Assembly (NCBI GenBank): GCA_032433765.1
Contig: JAVIAB010000139.1
Coordinates: forward strand, 48,517,740-48,581,739
Source of the DNA: Megaustenia siamemsis
Taxonomy: Eukaryota > Mollusca > Gastropoda > Stylommatophora > Ariophantidae
Length of the DNA: 64,000 bases
Reading direction: 5' to 3'
Program-made: the position numbers and the translations under genes
Notes under the pieces: model-generated
The model's database searches: none
What the model saw: only the letters and a program-made list of their open reading frames with translations
Told to the model about the DNA's origin: nothing
Part shown: positions 1 to 11,037 of the stretch, piece after piece
How the letters are laid out: each line of letters begins with the position of its first letter
How positions within the stretch are numbered: position 1 is the stretch's first letter

Positions 1-190
1 AAGAACAAAACACAACACAACGAGCCTTCAACAAACGTTGTGAGAACAACAGACCCAAGGGTCGACCACGAAAAAGATGGATCGATGGAATATTAGAAGC
101 ACTAGGAAACATAACAGCAGCAGAGGCGAACATAAGAGCAAAAGACCGCAAATTATATCTCCCCTCGACGCTGAAAGGCAGATGAGGAAG
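1..190 (+). mobile_element. LINE-E 3' end fragment
   Basis: The last part of a non-LTR retrotransposon. It is about 93% identical by eye to the reverse complement of 1480-1680, so it is the same element in opposite orientation. Translation gives broken pieces of the LINE C-terminal tail (DHEKDGSMEY, then YISPLDAER). It runs into a GAAGAAGATGG purine tail. The window starts inside the copy, so its 5' extent is unknown. Confidence 0.75.
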
Positions 191-200
191 GAAAGAAGAA

Positions 201-322
201 GATGGATAGATCAACATAATTTCTTATATGTGTATAATGATGGATAGATCAACATAATTCCGTATATGTGTATAATGATGGATAGATAGATCAACATAAT
301 TCCTTATATGTATAAAATGAAA
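201..322. repeat. Three-copy ~40-bp tandem repeat
   Basis: Three copies of a unit containing GATGGATAGATCAACATAAT followed by TTATATGTGTATAATG. It sits directly after the LINE-E 3' end and may have grown from its tail. 323-580 holds nothing recognisable apart from a C-rich stretch near 392-430. Confidence 0.8.
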
Positions 323-592
323 TATAAGATTTAAGTAAAACTTTCCCGGCATCGCAATTTTGATCATACTAGATGTGTGAAAACTTATTATACCCCACCC
401 CCTTTTTCCCCCTTCCCCACCCCACACTCCCTTCTTTAAAATGATATTATTGTCAAATTTAAAAAGTGAAACCACAACAAGATGATGATGGAGAAACCTA
501 CGACTTCGATGTAACCTTGATGTTAGTGTTAAGAGCCTATTTTTGTTTATTTTTTTTTTTCTGGCAACAAATATTGTTTGTACAGAATAAAC

Positions 593-852
593 TTGGGAGA
601 CGCGATAGCTCAGTGGTTAGTGAACTGGACTACAAAGGACAAGAGTTAGGGTTCGATCCCAACCGACGGCCTCCGGTTCACCCAGCCTTTAATGGGTACA
701 TGATTTTTTTCTGGGAAAGTAAAGCGGCATGGGCGTAATACCGACCACATTACCCCAAAAATCATGTGCCGAAGGTCTGTAAAATTTATGGTCACTAATA
801 CCATATTTCCTATACGCTACTTGGCGTAACGGGGAGTACATTACTTTTTTTA
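593..852 (+). mobile_element. SINE-A, full length
   Basis: A tRNA-derived SINE. It has an A box (TAGCTCAGTGG) and a B box (GGTTCGATCCC), then a shared body and a 3' tail with the hairpin-forming ACGCYACTTGGCGT motif ending in a T run. An 11-bp target-site duplication, ACAGAATAAAC, is seen at 582-592 and 853-863, which fixes the ends. Confidence 0.92.
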
Positions 853-984
853 ACAGAATAAACGTCTACATTTAAAAAAAAAACAGATTGTTATTTATAA
901 ACGGAGTTTATAATTCATGACATTAGAAGTTAAGAACAAAAGTTCAAAACATTGATATAAAGGAAACATAAATGTAACATCCAT

Positions 985-1235
985 GCCTTGCTACACTTAT
1001 GGGAAATACCGTGTAAGTAACAATATTTTTTTTCATAACCACGTCACATTTTTTGATGTGATCGGTACTACGCCAATCCGTCTTTACGTTCAAGAACAAT
1101 CCTTGGTAGTCATATTTAGAGGTCATGTGAACCGCAGAGTCTTGTCTGCTCGAAACAAAAACCCGGCACTTCAGGTGATTGAACCATTCTGATCTGGGGG
1201 CGAGCGCACTAACTGCTCAGCCATCCAGGCTCTTA
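985..1235 (-). mobile_element. SINE-A2, diverged relative of SINE-A
   Basis: On the minus strand a tRNA-like head (TGGCTGAGCAG, then GGTTCAATCAC) precedes a body resembling the copy at 46672-46905 and more distantly SINE-A. The ACATTTTTTGATGTGATCGGTACTACG core matches the SINE-A body layout. It is strongly diverged and so probably old. Confidence 0.65.
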
Positions 1236-1462
1236 AATGGGATGACCTAGTTAAGACAGTATATGTTTCTCTTTTTCCTTAGTGTGTTTTTTCTTGCCAT
1301 CATTAATTCACATCCCGTATTTCTCCATTGTTTTCCCCAAGATTATTTCATTATATCCGATATTTTTTTCAAACTTTTTCCGCAGATTTCAAAGCCATGT
1401 TTATTTATTTCTTCTTCGAAATATGTCCTTTTTTTATTTTAACTATCATCACAAGTCTATAT
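1236..1462. other. T-rich spacer, nothing recognised
   Basis: T-rich, low-complexity sequence between the SINE-A2 relic and the LINE-E 3' end. The open frames here are compositional and carry no recognisable domain. Confidence 0.5.
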
Positions 1463-2540
1463 CTTCTTCTTCTTTTGCTTTCCTTCCTAATTTTCCTTTC
1501 AGCGTCGAGGGGAGATATAATTTGCGGCCTTTTGCTTTTCTATTCGCCTCTGCTGCTGTTATGTTTCCTAGTGCTTCTAATATTCCATCGACCCATCTTT
1601 TTCGTGGCCGACCCTTGGTCTGGTGTTCTCACAATGTTTGTTGAAAGCTCGTTGTGTTGTGTTTTGTTCTTTCTGCCTTGTCACGTGGCCAAACCATTTT
1701 ATCTGTTGTTTCCTTATATACTCTATGGCGGGGGCTATTCCTAGCTATTTTCTCAGTTCTTCATTTCTGATCTTGTCTCTCAGACTGCTTCCTATCATTC
1801 GTCTAACACATTTCATCTCTGTAGAGGTTATTTTCTTATTGTTCTTGCATCTAGGGTCCAGGTCTGGCATTGGTAGCACAACGTTGGGGTGAAGATTGTG
1901 TTGTATAGTGCTCGTTTTGCCTCCAGAGTTATTTCCTTGTTGGACAATAGTGGTGATAACTGTCCGATGATTTGACAAGCTTTGTTGCATCTTGATTCTA
2001 TCTCTGCCGTTTGAGAATTATCGTTTGTCATTAGACTTTCTAGGTATTTGAATTCCTCTACTTATTTTAGTTGTCTGCCTTCTATAGTTATGTTGATGTT
2101 CTGTTTATTTTTGGCGACATTCATGACTTCTGTTTTGTTGATGTTGATTTTCATGTTGTATGAGATGTTGAGTTTGTTTAAGTGTTCTTGTATGTCTTCT
2201 ATTGTTTCATGTATTAGCGCCTGGTCGACTGCAAATAGAAGCTCGTTGATCTCCTGTCTCTGATGGGTTGGCTAGCTTGCATATATGGTCCATGTATGTA
2301 ATAAACAGTAGGGGGATAGTACGCACCCCTGTCTTACGCCTGATCTAACTTCGAAGTGGTCTGCGTAGCCTGCTGCTGTTATGACCATGCAGCTGCTGTT
2401 GACGTAGAAGCTTTTAATAATGTTGGTTAGATGTTGGCTTACTCCGTATGTTGTTAGTATCTCCCACAGTTGTTCTCTGTTTACTCTGTCGAATGCCGAC
2501 AAAACAAGTCTATATAAAATACCGTATTTACTCATATTCT
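1463..2540 (-). mobile_element. LINE-E reverse transcriptase fragment, degenerate
   Basis: A 5'-truncated non-LTR retrotransposon reading leftward. Order on the minus strand: motif A (SAFDRVNREQLWEIL, near 2500), motif B (RSGVRQGCVLSP, near 2330), motif C (LLFAVDQALIHE, near 2230), then the linker and C-terminal tail (RRMIGSSLRDKIRNEELRK) and the 3' end shared with 1-190. The catalytic YxDD motif reads FAVD, so the first aspartate of the pair is lost. Stops and frameshifts break the frame into pieces (2272-2535, 1828-2031, 1745-1990). The copy is inactive. The clade is not assigned. Confidence 0.82.
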
Positions 2541-2673
2541 TTTGTAATGGCTAATTCTATATATATGTCTATGTTTCTTATTTCCTTTTCAGGCCTAGGT
2601 CTAAATTTATGTCCATTTTTTCCTTCACAGATTTAATTCAGTACTACTGTTCATTCAATACTTTCTTGCGATG

Positions 2674-2999
2674 GGGCCTCGGTAGCCTAGTTGGGAAAAC
2701 CACCCGACTGGGCTACCGACTTTTGGAGAACCTGTGTTCAATTCCCGCTGGAAGCAGTGTGAGTTGTACTCGTGGTTGTAATATAATACCCCCACGGTCG
2801 ACCCAATCGTTGGCAGAATTGGGTACCAGGGTATTAACCTGGGAAGGTGATGAATGTTACCTCGCATCGTGAGTTTCGATGCTTGAAGCGACACTATCCA
2901 GAAGTCTCTGAACACTTCTGGGTAGGCGGCCGAGCACATATGGGTGAAAACTCGCGTGCTAAGACGCCGGTCCAAGTCTCGTACTTTACCTTTACCTTA
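2674..2999 (+). mobile_element. SINE-B, full length
   Basis: A second tRNA-derived SINE family, about 325 bp. The A box is TAGCCTAGTTGGG and the B box GTTCAATTCCC; the body contains GGTCGACCCA, CATCGTGAGTTTCGATGCTT and GGCGGCCGAGCACATATGGG, and the 3' end is ACTTTACCTTTAC. A perfect 10-bp target-site duplication, TCTTGCGATG, is at 2664-2673 and 3000-3009. Confidence 0.92.
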
Positions 3000-3009
3000 T
3001 CTTGCGATG

Positions 3010-3455
3010 ACTCACTCAAATTGTGCCATATGTTTTGCTTATTGTTTTGCAATACGACATTATGTGATATAAATCGTTGACTTTAATCATTTTGCACGCT
3101 ATTAAAATTTCCATTTGACTTCGACCAGTAGCAAGCAAACTGAGCTAACAGTGTTTTTTACCGACACTGTACTTCCTGCACTTTGTTTGTAACTCTGATT
3201 AATGCTATACGAGACCATAGCCTCGTTTAATCTGCCGTGTCTAAGAGTTCCTGGCCAATCAGTTGTTTCCATAATCCGTTTCGAACTTTCTGTATATACA
3301 TTTCGTTATTGGAAATGAGAGTCTGAGAGGCGGGCGAGTTGCTAGAGTGCACTAACATGTAATTTGCCCATATTGTAGTGAAGACAGCCGGCAGAAGAAA
3401 GTGAATACACCAAATAAAAGTCTTCGCATATTGGCATAACATGAATTGCAACGCC
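3010..3455. other. Unassigned spacer
   Basis: Non-repetitive sequence with no coding signal, RNA gene or transposon end that I can recognise. Confidence 0.5.
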
Positions 3456-4150
3456 TGGAGCAAGGCAAGTATGCGGGTTACTAGCGGCTGGGGTAAACCA
3501 GTTTTATGTGTTATCAGGGCCTAGGATAAAGCAGGTGTATGGGTTGTCACCGCCTAGGGTAAAGCAGGTATATGGGTTTCCTGCTCCGGGGATAAAGGTG
3601 GTACAATAAAGGTAAAGAACAAGACTTGAACCGGCGTCTTAGCACGCGAGTTTACACCCATATATGCTCGGCCGCCTATCCAGAAGTGTTCGGAGATTTC
3701 TGGATAGTGTCGTCTCAAGCATCGAAACTCACGATGCAACGCGACATTCCTCACCTTCCCAGGGTAATACCCTGGTACCTATTTCTGCCAACGGCTGGGT
3801 CGACCGTGGGGGTATTTTTTTCCAACCAAGAGTACAATTCACACTGCTCTCAGCGGGAATCGAACACGGGTTGTCCGAACGTCGGTAGTCCAGTCGGGTG
3901 GTTTTCCCAACTAGACTACCGAGGCCCCCTGGGTTCGGTTGTACCGAGGTGGTATAATATGGGTTACCAGTGCCTGGAGCAAAGCAGGTATACGGGTTGT
4001 CAGCCCCTAGGGTAAAGCAGATATATAGACTGTCAGCGCCTGGGGTAAAGCAGATATATAGACTGTCAGCGCCTGGGGTAAAGCAGATATATAGACTGTC
4101 AGCGCCTGGGGTAAAGGGATATATGTGTTACCAATGCCTGGAGTTTGCAA
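3456..4150. repeat. 33-bp minisatellite, split by a SINE
   Basis: Tandem units built on GCGCCTGGGGTAAAGCAG then ATATATAGACTGTCA. Diverged units lie at 3456-3595; diverged and then near-identical units lie at 3960-4120. A reverse-oriented SINE-B occupies the middle. The identical units at 4015-4110 suggest recent amplification of one unit. Confidence 0.85.
3609..3930 (-). mobile_element. SINE-B, reverse orientation, inside a minisatellite
   Basis: Full-length SINE-B from the GTAAAG tail (3609) to GGTAGTCTAG...GAGGCCCCC (3930). A 13-bp duplication, AGGTGGTAYAATA (one mismatch), is at 3596-3608 and 3947-3959. About 16 extra bases lie between the SINE 5' end and the right-hand copy, as also seen at the SINE-B at 16816. 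Confidence 0.88.
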
Positions 4151-4282
4151 TCGTCACCTCTGCCCCGATTAAGGCCGCATGGTAGTCGATCTTGTCAACA
4201 GTACTCGCCATCGCGCTTCAGCGGGAGATGTGGCATGAGTGGAGCGGAAGTGAACAATTCCCTACTGTGCTGAAACTGATTC

Positions 4283-4890
4283 AATGAATAGAACAGAACA
4301 TAACAGTGGGTTGCCCCGGGTAAGACGTCAATGAACAGAACAGAACATAATAGCGGGTTACCCCGGGTACGACGTCAATGAACAGAACAGAACATAATAG
4401 TGGGTTACCCCGGGGTAAGACGTCAATGAACCGAACAGAACATAATAGTGGGTTACCCCGGGGTACGACGTCAATGAACAGAACAGAACATAGTGGGTTG
4501 CCCCGGGGTAAGACGTCAATGAACCGAACAGAACATAGTGGGTTGCCCCGGGGTAAGACGTCAATGAACCGAACAGAACATAATAGGGGGCTGCCCTGGG
4601 GTAAGACGTCAATGAACCGAACAGAACATAATAGTGGGCTGCCCTGGGGTAAGACGTCAATGAACCGAACAGAACATAGTGGGTTGCCCCGGGTAAGACG
4701 TCAATGAACCGAACAGAACATAACAGTGGGCTGCCCTGGGGTAAGACGTCAATGAACAGAACAGAACAGAACATAGTGGGTTGCCCCGGGGTAAGACGTC
4801 AATGAACAGAACAAAGAATAATAGTGGGTTGTGTCGGGGTAAGACGTCAATGAACAGAACAGAACATAATAGTAGGTTGCCCCCGGGGTA
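4283..4890. repeat. 48-bp minisatellite, about 13 copies
   Basis: Unit: GTCAATGAACMGAACAGAAC, ATAATAGTGGGTTGCC, CCGGGGTAAGAC. Shorter variants lack ATAATA bases. Because the unit is a multiple of three, it gives long open frames on both strands (4358-4774 minus, 4378-4707 plus). These are repeat artefacts. Confidence 0.92.
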
Positions 4891-4967
4891 AGGCAAGTAT
4901 TGCACTTTCAACTTAATTCTTTGTTGTTGTTATTACTTTTTATTTCGAAATGTTATGCCATTAAGAA

Positions 4968-5085
4968 TGTGGCATAGCCGCATGGTGATGTGGCTAGTTC
5001 ACTTGCCTGCTGACCTGAAGGTTCGAAGTTCAAATGCCAGTTGAGGCCAAATATTTTTCTATATAAAAGGCTCCTTGTGTCCATC
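4968..5085 (+). mobile_element. Possible tRNA-like SINE remnant
   Basis: GATGTGGCTAGTTCACTTGCC resembles an A-box region and AGGTTCGAAGTTCAAAT a B-box region, followed by a short body. Only one copy is seen in the window, so this is a weak call. Confidence 0.35.
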
Positions 5086-5154
5086 CAGCTTTTAAAAAAA
5101 TGAGTACAGATATGGTCTCTGAGAAGAAGAGGCAGCGATAAAGGAATTTAACCA

Positions 5155-6885
5155 TGTGTAACTGAGGTTTAGTACAATAACGTCTAACACTTCATGAAAT
5201 TGGGGATTAGTACAGCAACGTCACTATGTAACAGTAAGCTAGTGAAAGCATGGGGGCAGGTAACTTAGTTATTACCCGCTTCTCAGTAGATAATAGCAGT
5301 AACAAATGGTAGCGACCATCAGTGTTAAGACATAAAATTTAAGAATGGAAAATTTCCAGCCAGAAATAGAAGTTAAGGGAGTAAAAGTTTATAGTGGGCA
5401 GTGGACACACAGAAAGTGGGGGGGAAGGTAAGGTAGAATTATACTGAGAGTTTAGGTCCATGGAAATTTCCACGATTTCCACAACAGCATTTTGGGAAAT
5501 AACAATATAGCATGCGTTGACCCCATGACTTTGGCCCGTCTGATAAATCAGTTGTCATCCAACTACCAGGAAAGGTCATTGTCATGAGGTAACCATTATT
5601 TAAATAGGGCATAGAGATCCACGAATACAAGGTGTTTTCATCAAACCAAGAGATAGTTCAAGTATCGGTCACAGAATGGTGAGCAGCGACCAACTAAAGT
5701 GACTAGAAGTCACTTTGCGACAGTTTTGATTGGCTGCTGATTTTTAGGCGAAGAGTTGGGATTGGAGTATTTAAACTTGAACACTATAGGTTTGGGAAAG
5801 TCAGAAATGAATAGAAAGTCAACAGTCAGGAATAAATAATTAGAGAGTGAAAGACTAGACGAAGTCAGAATGTAGACTAAGTAAGCTTAGTCCGGCTTCG
5901 GCCGAACTGCCTTCGGCAGTTCGTAGAAGTTAAGTTAAGAGTTAGTCAGGAAAGAGAAGTAGACAGCTAGGAAATTAGACACACAGTTAGAAAAGTTAAG
6001 ATTAGAAAGTTGAGCCAGTTAGTTAAGAAGTTAGAATCTTCCAAGTTGTAGTTCAAGTCAACTGAGAAGTTATTAAGCAAGTTCATAGAGAGTAGTGAGT
6101 ATAGCAACGAAAATATGAACTTTAAGTGTTGTGAAAGTGTTTAAGAGTATTTCAAGTTGTGTTTCACATTCCTCATGAATGCAAGTTGAATAATGTTGTA
6201 TGAAAGATATGCACTTGGGACGGATCATAGTCATCGGCGAATTGCCTCAGAGAAGTCCCGAATTAATTAACATTAATTTAAGATAAGTGCATCAACCACT
6301 AGTTGATCATTGTGCCTAGAGATATCAATAAACTTGATTATCATCATGTATCCAGAGAAAGAGTCTGTCATGAATTACCTGTTGTGATCAACTAAAATAA
6401 ATGTGATGTGCTGTGAACAATAACATCAAGATATAATTACAATAAAAAGGTTGTAATTAATATAACAAGTAACACTTCATAATATTGGGGTTTAGTACAA
6501 TAACGCCACTAACACTTCATGAAAATGGGGTTTAGTACAATAACGGCACTAACACTTCATGATATTGGGGTTTAGTACAATAACGGCACTAACACTTCAT
6601 GATATTGGGGTTTAGTACAATAACGTCACTAACACTTCATGATACTGGGGTTTAGTACAATAACGCCACTAACACTTCATGATATTGGGGTTTAGTACAA
6701 TAACGGCACTAACACTTCATGATATTGGGGTTTAGTACAATAACGCCACTAACACTTCATGAAAATGGGGTTTAGTACAATAACGGCACTAACACTTCAT
6801 GATATTGGGGTTTAGTACAATAACGTCACTAACACTTCATGATATTGGGGTTTAGTACAATAACGGCACTAACACTTCACTACTC
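5155..6885. repeat. 40-bp minisatellite split by an LTR-like insertion
   Basis: Unit: ACTAACACTTCATGATATTG then GGGTTTAGTACAATAACGGC. About 1.5 units lie at 5155-5226 and about ten at 6468-6885. The two parts resume the same unit at the insertion point of the element at 5227-6467. Confidence 0.92.
5227..6467 (+). mobile_element. Candidate solo LTR (1241 bp)
   Basis: The segment begins TGTAACAG and ends TATAACA, giving TG...CA with TGT/ACA termini. It interrupts a 40-bp repeat unit exactly, with a 4-bp duplication ACTA/AGTA (one mismatch, 5223-5226 and 6468-6471). An AATAAA at 6327-6332 followed by a T/G-bearing stretch would fit an R-U5 region read on the plus strand. A strong hairpin (GAACTGCC-TTC-GGCAGTTC) lies near 5905-5923. 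No internal gag or pol sequence is present, which is what a solo LTR predicts. Strand is inferred only from AATAAA. Confidence 0.6.
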
Positions 6886-7054
6886 AACGAAAGTTGCTAG
6901 ATGGTTAATTATTTAAGAATGTTGCGCCCGGGACTACCAGCACCAACCCTCTACCATTATGCTGCGCCATTGCTTTCACTAAAATAAATGATCCAAGTGA
7001 GGTGGATACATCAGTGAGGAAAATATTTCAGGAAAGCTGATGATACCAGTAAAG

Positions 7055-7305
7055 TAAGTAAAGTACCCCCGTCACGCCAAGTGGCGTATAGGGAATATTG
7101 TGTTAGTGACCATAAATTTTACAGACCCTCGGCACATGATTTTTGGGGTAATGAAGTCAGTATTACGCCCGTGTCGCTTTACTTTCCCAGAAAAAATCCG
7201 GTACCCATTAAAGTCTGGGTGAACCCGGAGCCGCCGGTTGGGAGCGAACCCTACCTCTTGTCCTTTGTAGTCCAGTTCACTAACCACTGATCTATCGCGG
7301 CTCCC
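7055..7305 (-). mobile_element. SINE-A, full length
   Basis: Runs from the AGTAAAGTACCCCCGTCACG tail to the reverse complement of the tRNA-like head (TCTATCGCGGCTCCCT). The A box carries one change (CTGATCTATCG). The body matches the other copies throughout. Confidence 0.9.
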
Positions 7306-7989
7306 TTAATGAGTGGCATATGAAGTGTATGACACAAGTGATGCAAACAACACTGCAAAAGAGAGGACAATAAGCAGAGATGGGATGGTACCAGTTATGC
7401 TAATTCAACCAACGATTCTAATTAGTAACATCAGAATATTTACATCTAACGGGATAACGTGTTGTGAATGACATTTGAAAAATAAATGACATTAATTCAC
7501 TAATTTTCTTATTTAAAAAAAAAAGTGATGAATCCCTTTGCTTCTTTATTGGTATCAATGTCTGTCTGGCTTTAGTTTGATATCATATGTTTGGCGGTAT
7601 ACAAATACCATGTTGTCTGTAGATCTATATCGATATCACGATCCTGTGCACCGATAATTTTAGTAAAGTCGCTGTGTACCTTTATTGCTATCATATTTGC
7701 TGTAGATCTGTGTGTTATGGTCTCTGTGAAACTAAATCGATATCAGACCACTATGTTACTATATCGATATTACAATATGTGTGTCTTATTTGACACTATT
7801 ACTTCTGTACATATATGTTGACATCAATCTAAACTAATCAAAGTAAAATGTTCTTTACAAAATATCACTGGAGGATTTGGCTAAAGGGATTTAGTGAAAA
7901 TGTGACCGGCTAGAAAGTCTACTGTTCTTGAATGTTTCGCTCAAGGATTAGAAAGAGATGCAGTTCTGAACAAGACAGCTATGTGTACA
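7306..7989. other. Unassigned AT-rich spacer
   Basis: No gene recognised. ATCGATATCA/ATATCGATAT motifs recur loosely between 7560 and 7780. Confidence 0.5.
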
Positions 7990-8295
7990 CTCATCATCAT
8001 CATCATCAAGTACGCCTGCTGGCGTAGGTGATCACATCTCTTCACAACTTTCGATCTTGACAGTTATTTATCATTTCTGTTGATGACCTTTTGCCAAGCC
8101 ATTTTCTTAAGCGGTCTGCTATCTTTCCTCTTTGCTTTCCTCTATCTCATCGCCCTCTATCCTTCATCACTGAAGGCTGTAAAAAATATGGTTTTACAGA
8201 AGAATGTTGAGAATACCATGGACAGCTAAGAAGAGTAATGAAAACGTTCTGAAAGAGGCCAAAGCAAAGAGAGAGCTAGTTTCCAATATGTGTAC
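7990..8295 (-). mobile_element. LINE-A 3' fragment with an inverted 5' part
   Basis: 7990-8175 is the LINE-A 3' end on the minus strand, ending in a (CAT)n/(ATG)n tail at 7992-8008. 8180-8290 is the upstream part of the same family (TTTTACAGAAGAATGTTGAG, then AAAGAGAGAGCTAGTTTCCAA) on the plus strand. Read on the minus strand, the 5' piece is inverted relative to the 3' piece, as twin priming produces. Confidence 0.75.
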
Positions 8296-9345
8296 ACTAG
8301 TCCAAATATTATAGGCAGTCTGTTTGACACGAAGGTTGTACCACGACCTCGCAACTCTCGTGTGATTGCGTTTGAAAACATCGGGGAGAGGGGCCCAAGA
8401 CACCCGTTCAGCAAATGAGCTGAGTGTCAACCCACAACTGACTGCATGCGTCAGGATCGACGAACATCACAGCTGATCGAGAACATGCTCTAACCCCCAG
8501 CAGTGCTTCTGGAAGTAAAATATCCAGTCTGACCAAACAAGTAGAGAATGAAGAAGGAAGGCAAACCCGATGTTCAAAAGTGCTGCGATGAAGTCGGACA
8601 TTTTGGTCAAACAAAGCACAACCCAACGCATCTCCGCCAATTTAGCGTTCCTTTAACGAAGCTTAATGAAGATGACTTTCAGTTCATTTAGTAGCCATCT
8701 GGTGAAAGCCAGAAAGACAGAGAAAGAATGAAAGAAAATACGCAAAACAGTGCAGTCAGTTAAGTTTTTTAAATGAAAAGTCATGGGGATACCTAACCAA
8801 TTGCGAATACCACACCGCCATTTCAATGAGGCCCTTTGTTTCTAGAAAGTTTGGGGACCGTTCATCACATTATAGAAACTAGCTCTGTAACCAGTCCTGA
8901 AAATCCACTCTGCGGCCTGCTAATACGATACGTGAACTAGGTCTGTTTGAGGTTAGCCAGCACGTTTGTATGGATGCTCATGTGCCAGTCTTAACGCCGG
9001 GAAAAACGTGAGGCTTAAATGAGGCGTAGACACTTAGAGACATGGGTTTCTTGAGGAACCACTGTGCGGAATATATTCACTTCGAGTTCAGTACGTACTT
9101 TTCTAGAGGGCAGTGGCGTGACCAAATCTTAAGAAAAATAAAAACAGAAGACTGGGAAAATTCATTGATTCAAATATTTCGAAAGAAGGCTTGAAAAACA
9201 TAGTGACAAAAGATGTGATATAAAGTAATAGAAACGAGAGGAATGTTAAAGAATGATAATGGACAAAGCGACAAAGAGGAAATTATGTTACCTGTGTAGA
9301 TCAGGTAGATAGTCAATGAAAGACAAACATAAAATCACAGCTTGG
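8296..9345. other. Unassigned spacer with a GC-balanced segment
   Basis: 8300-8640 is less AT-rich than its surroundings and holds a 72-codon open frame on the minus strand (8408-8626) that I do not recognise. It has no clear splice sites or domain. 8640-9345 shows nothing identifiable. Confidence 0.4.
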
Positions 9346-9349
9346 ACTT

Positions 9350-9585
9350 GAGGTGTATACAAAGTGCTGCAAACAAAAAGAGAAGGTTTAGAGCAAAAAA
9401 TGAAGGTGAGAAACTGGACTATTCCAGTAAATGATTTTATTGAAGAGAAAAAGAATAAAGTGGTTTAGGTTGTTATACAAGAAGGATGAAGTTTACAAGC
9501 AAGCTACATGATGAACAAATTGTGAAAATTGTCACGCTACGAGGCGAGAGGACAACCAAAGGAAAGGTGGAGGACATCATCAGAG
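9350..9585 (+). mobile_element. Degenerate LINE C-terminal fragment
   Basis: The translation resembles the region after the reverse transcriptase in the other LINEs here: IPVNDFIEEKK, KWFRLLYKKDE, then an R/K-rich stretch (CGAGAGGACAACCAAAGGAA, AGGTGGAGGACATCAT) like the GRPRxRW tail. Stops are frequent. Weak but consistent. Confidence 0.4.
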
Positions 9586-9589
9586 TAAG

Positions 9590-9750
9590 AAATAAGTTAA
9601 AAATGATAACCCATAGTCTCAAAATAAAGTGGAAATGATAACAGCTAAGTCACAAAAATAAATGTGAGATGATAACAACTCAGTCACAAGATAAATTTAA
9701 GATGATAACAACCTAGTTACGAAATAAATTCAAAATTATAACAACCCAAA
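9590..9750. repeat. ~34-bp degenerate tandem repeat, four copies
   Basis: Units of the form GATGATAACAACYYAGTCAC, AARATAAATTTAA. Confidence 0.7.
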
Positions 9751-9974
9751 AGCATAATAGGCGATGTTTAACAAGTTACACAGATAATCTCCTCTCTACT
9801 ACACTCATGGTACAAGCATTAGGACAAAGGAAGAAATAGGTAAAAAGAATTGACTAAAGAAGCACTTAAAGATCTAGCAGAACATTACAGCTGCATGATG
9901 GTTTAGAGCCTCAACTTTTATCTGACTATCTTCTGAGACAACAAGACCTAGTGCTACTTGAGCAAATATCTCTT

Positions 9975-11037
9975 CTACCCTGACCACTCTCCTACCCTGA
10001 CCACTCTTCTACCCTGACCACTCTTCTACCCTGACCACTCTCCTACCCTGACCACTCTTCTACCCTGACCACTCTTCTACCCTGACCACTCTCCTACCCT
10101 GACCACTCTTCTACCCTGACCACTCTTCTACCCTGACCACTCTTCTACCCTGACCACTCTCCTACCCTGACCACTCTTCTACCCTGACCACTCTTCTACC
10201 CTGACCACTCTTCTACCCTGACCACTCTCCTACCCTGACCACTCTTCTACCCTGACCACTCTTCTACCCTGACCACTCTTCTACCCTGACCACTCTCCTA
10301 CCCTGACCACTCTCCTACCCTGACCACTCTTCTACCCTGACCACTCTTCTACCCTGACCACTCTTCTACCCTGACCACTCTCCTACCCTGACCACTCTTC
10401 TACCCTGACCACTCTTCTACCCTGACCACTCTCCTACCCTGACCACTCTTCTACCCTGACCACTCTCCTACCCTGACCACTCTCCTACCCTGACCACTCT
10501 TCTACCCTGACCACTCTTCTACCCTGACCACTCTTCTACCCTGACCACTCTCCTACCCTGACCACTCTTCTACCCTGACCACTCTTCTACCCTGACCACT
10601 CTTCTACCCTGACCACTCTTCTACCCTGACCACTCTCCTACCCTGACCACTCTTCTACCCTGACCACTCTTCTACCCTGACCACTCTTCTACCCTGACCA
10701 CTCTCCTACCCTGACCACTCTCCTACCCTGACCACTCTTCTACCCTGACCACTCTCCTACCCTGACCACTCTTCTACCCTGACCACTCTTCTACCCTGAC
10801 CACTCTCCTACCCTGACCACTCTTCTACCCTGACCACTCTTCTACCCTGACCACTCTCCCCTGACCACTCTCCTACCCTGACCACTCTTCTACCCTGACC
10901 ACTCTTCTACCCTGACCACTCTCCTACCCTGACCACTCTTCTACCCTGACCACTCTTCTACCCTGACCACTCTTCTACCCTGACCACTCTCCTACCCTGA
11001 CCACTCTTCTACCCTGACCACTCTCCTACCCTGACCA
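9975..11037. repeat. 17-bp minisatellite, about 62 copies
   Basis: Unit CCACTCTTCTACCCTGA, nearly perfect over more than 1 kb. A single C/T variant (CTCC versus CTTC) recurs every two to five units, giving a rough higher-order spacing of 51-68 bp. One unit near 10855 is shortened. There is no coding potential. Confidence 0.97.

Noticed and set aside
593..665. A functional tRNA gene at the head of SINE-A
   Set aside because: A and B boxes are present, but the acceptor and anticodon arms do not form a proper cloverleaf, and the same head recurs with a SINE body and target-site duplications.
4358..4911. Opposing open frames with repeated Asn/Arg/Thr/Glu or Leu/Phe/Ser residues
   Set aside because: They are products of the 48-bp minisatellite, open on both strands because the unit length is a multiple of three.
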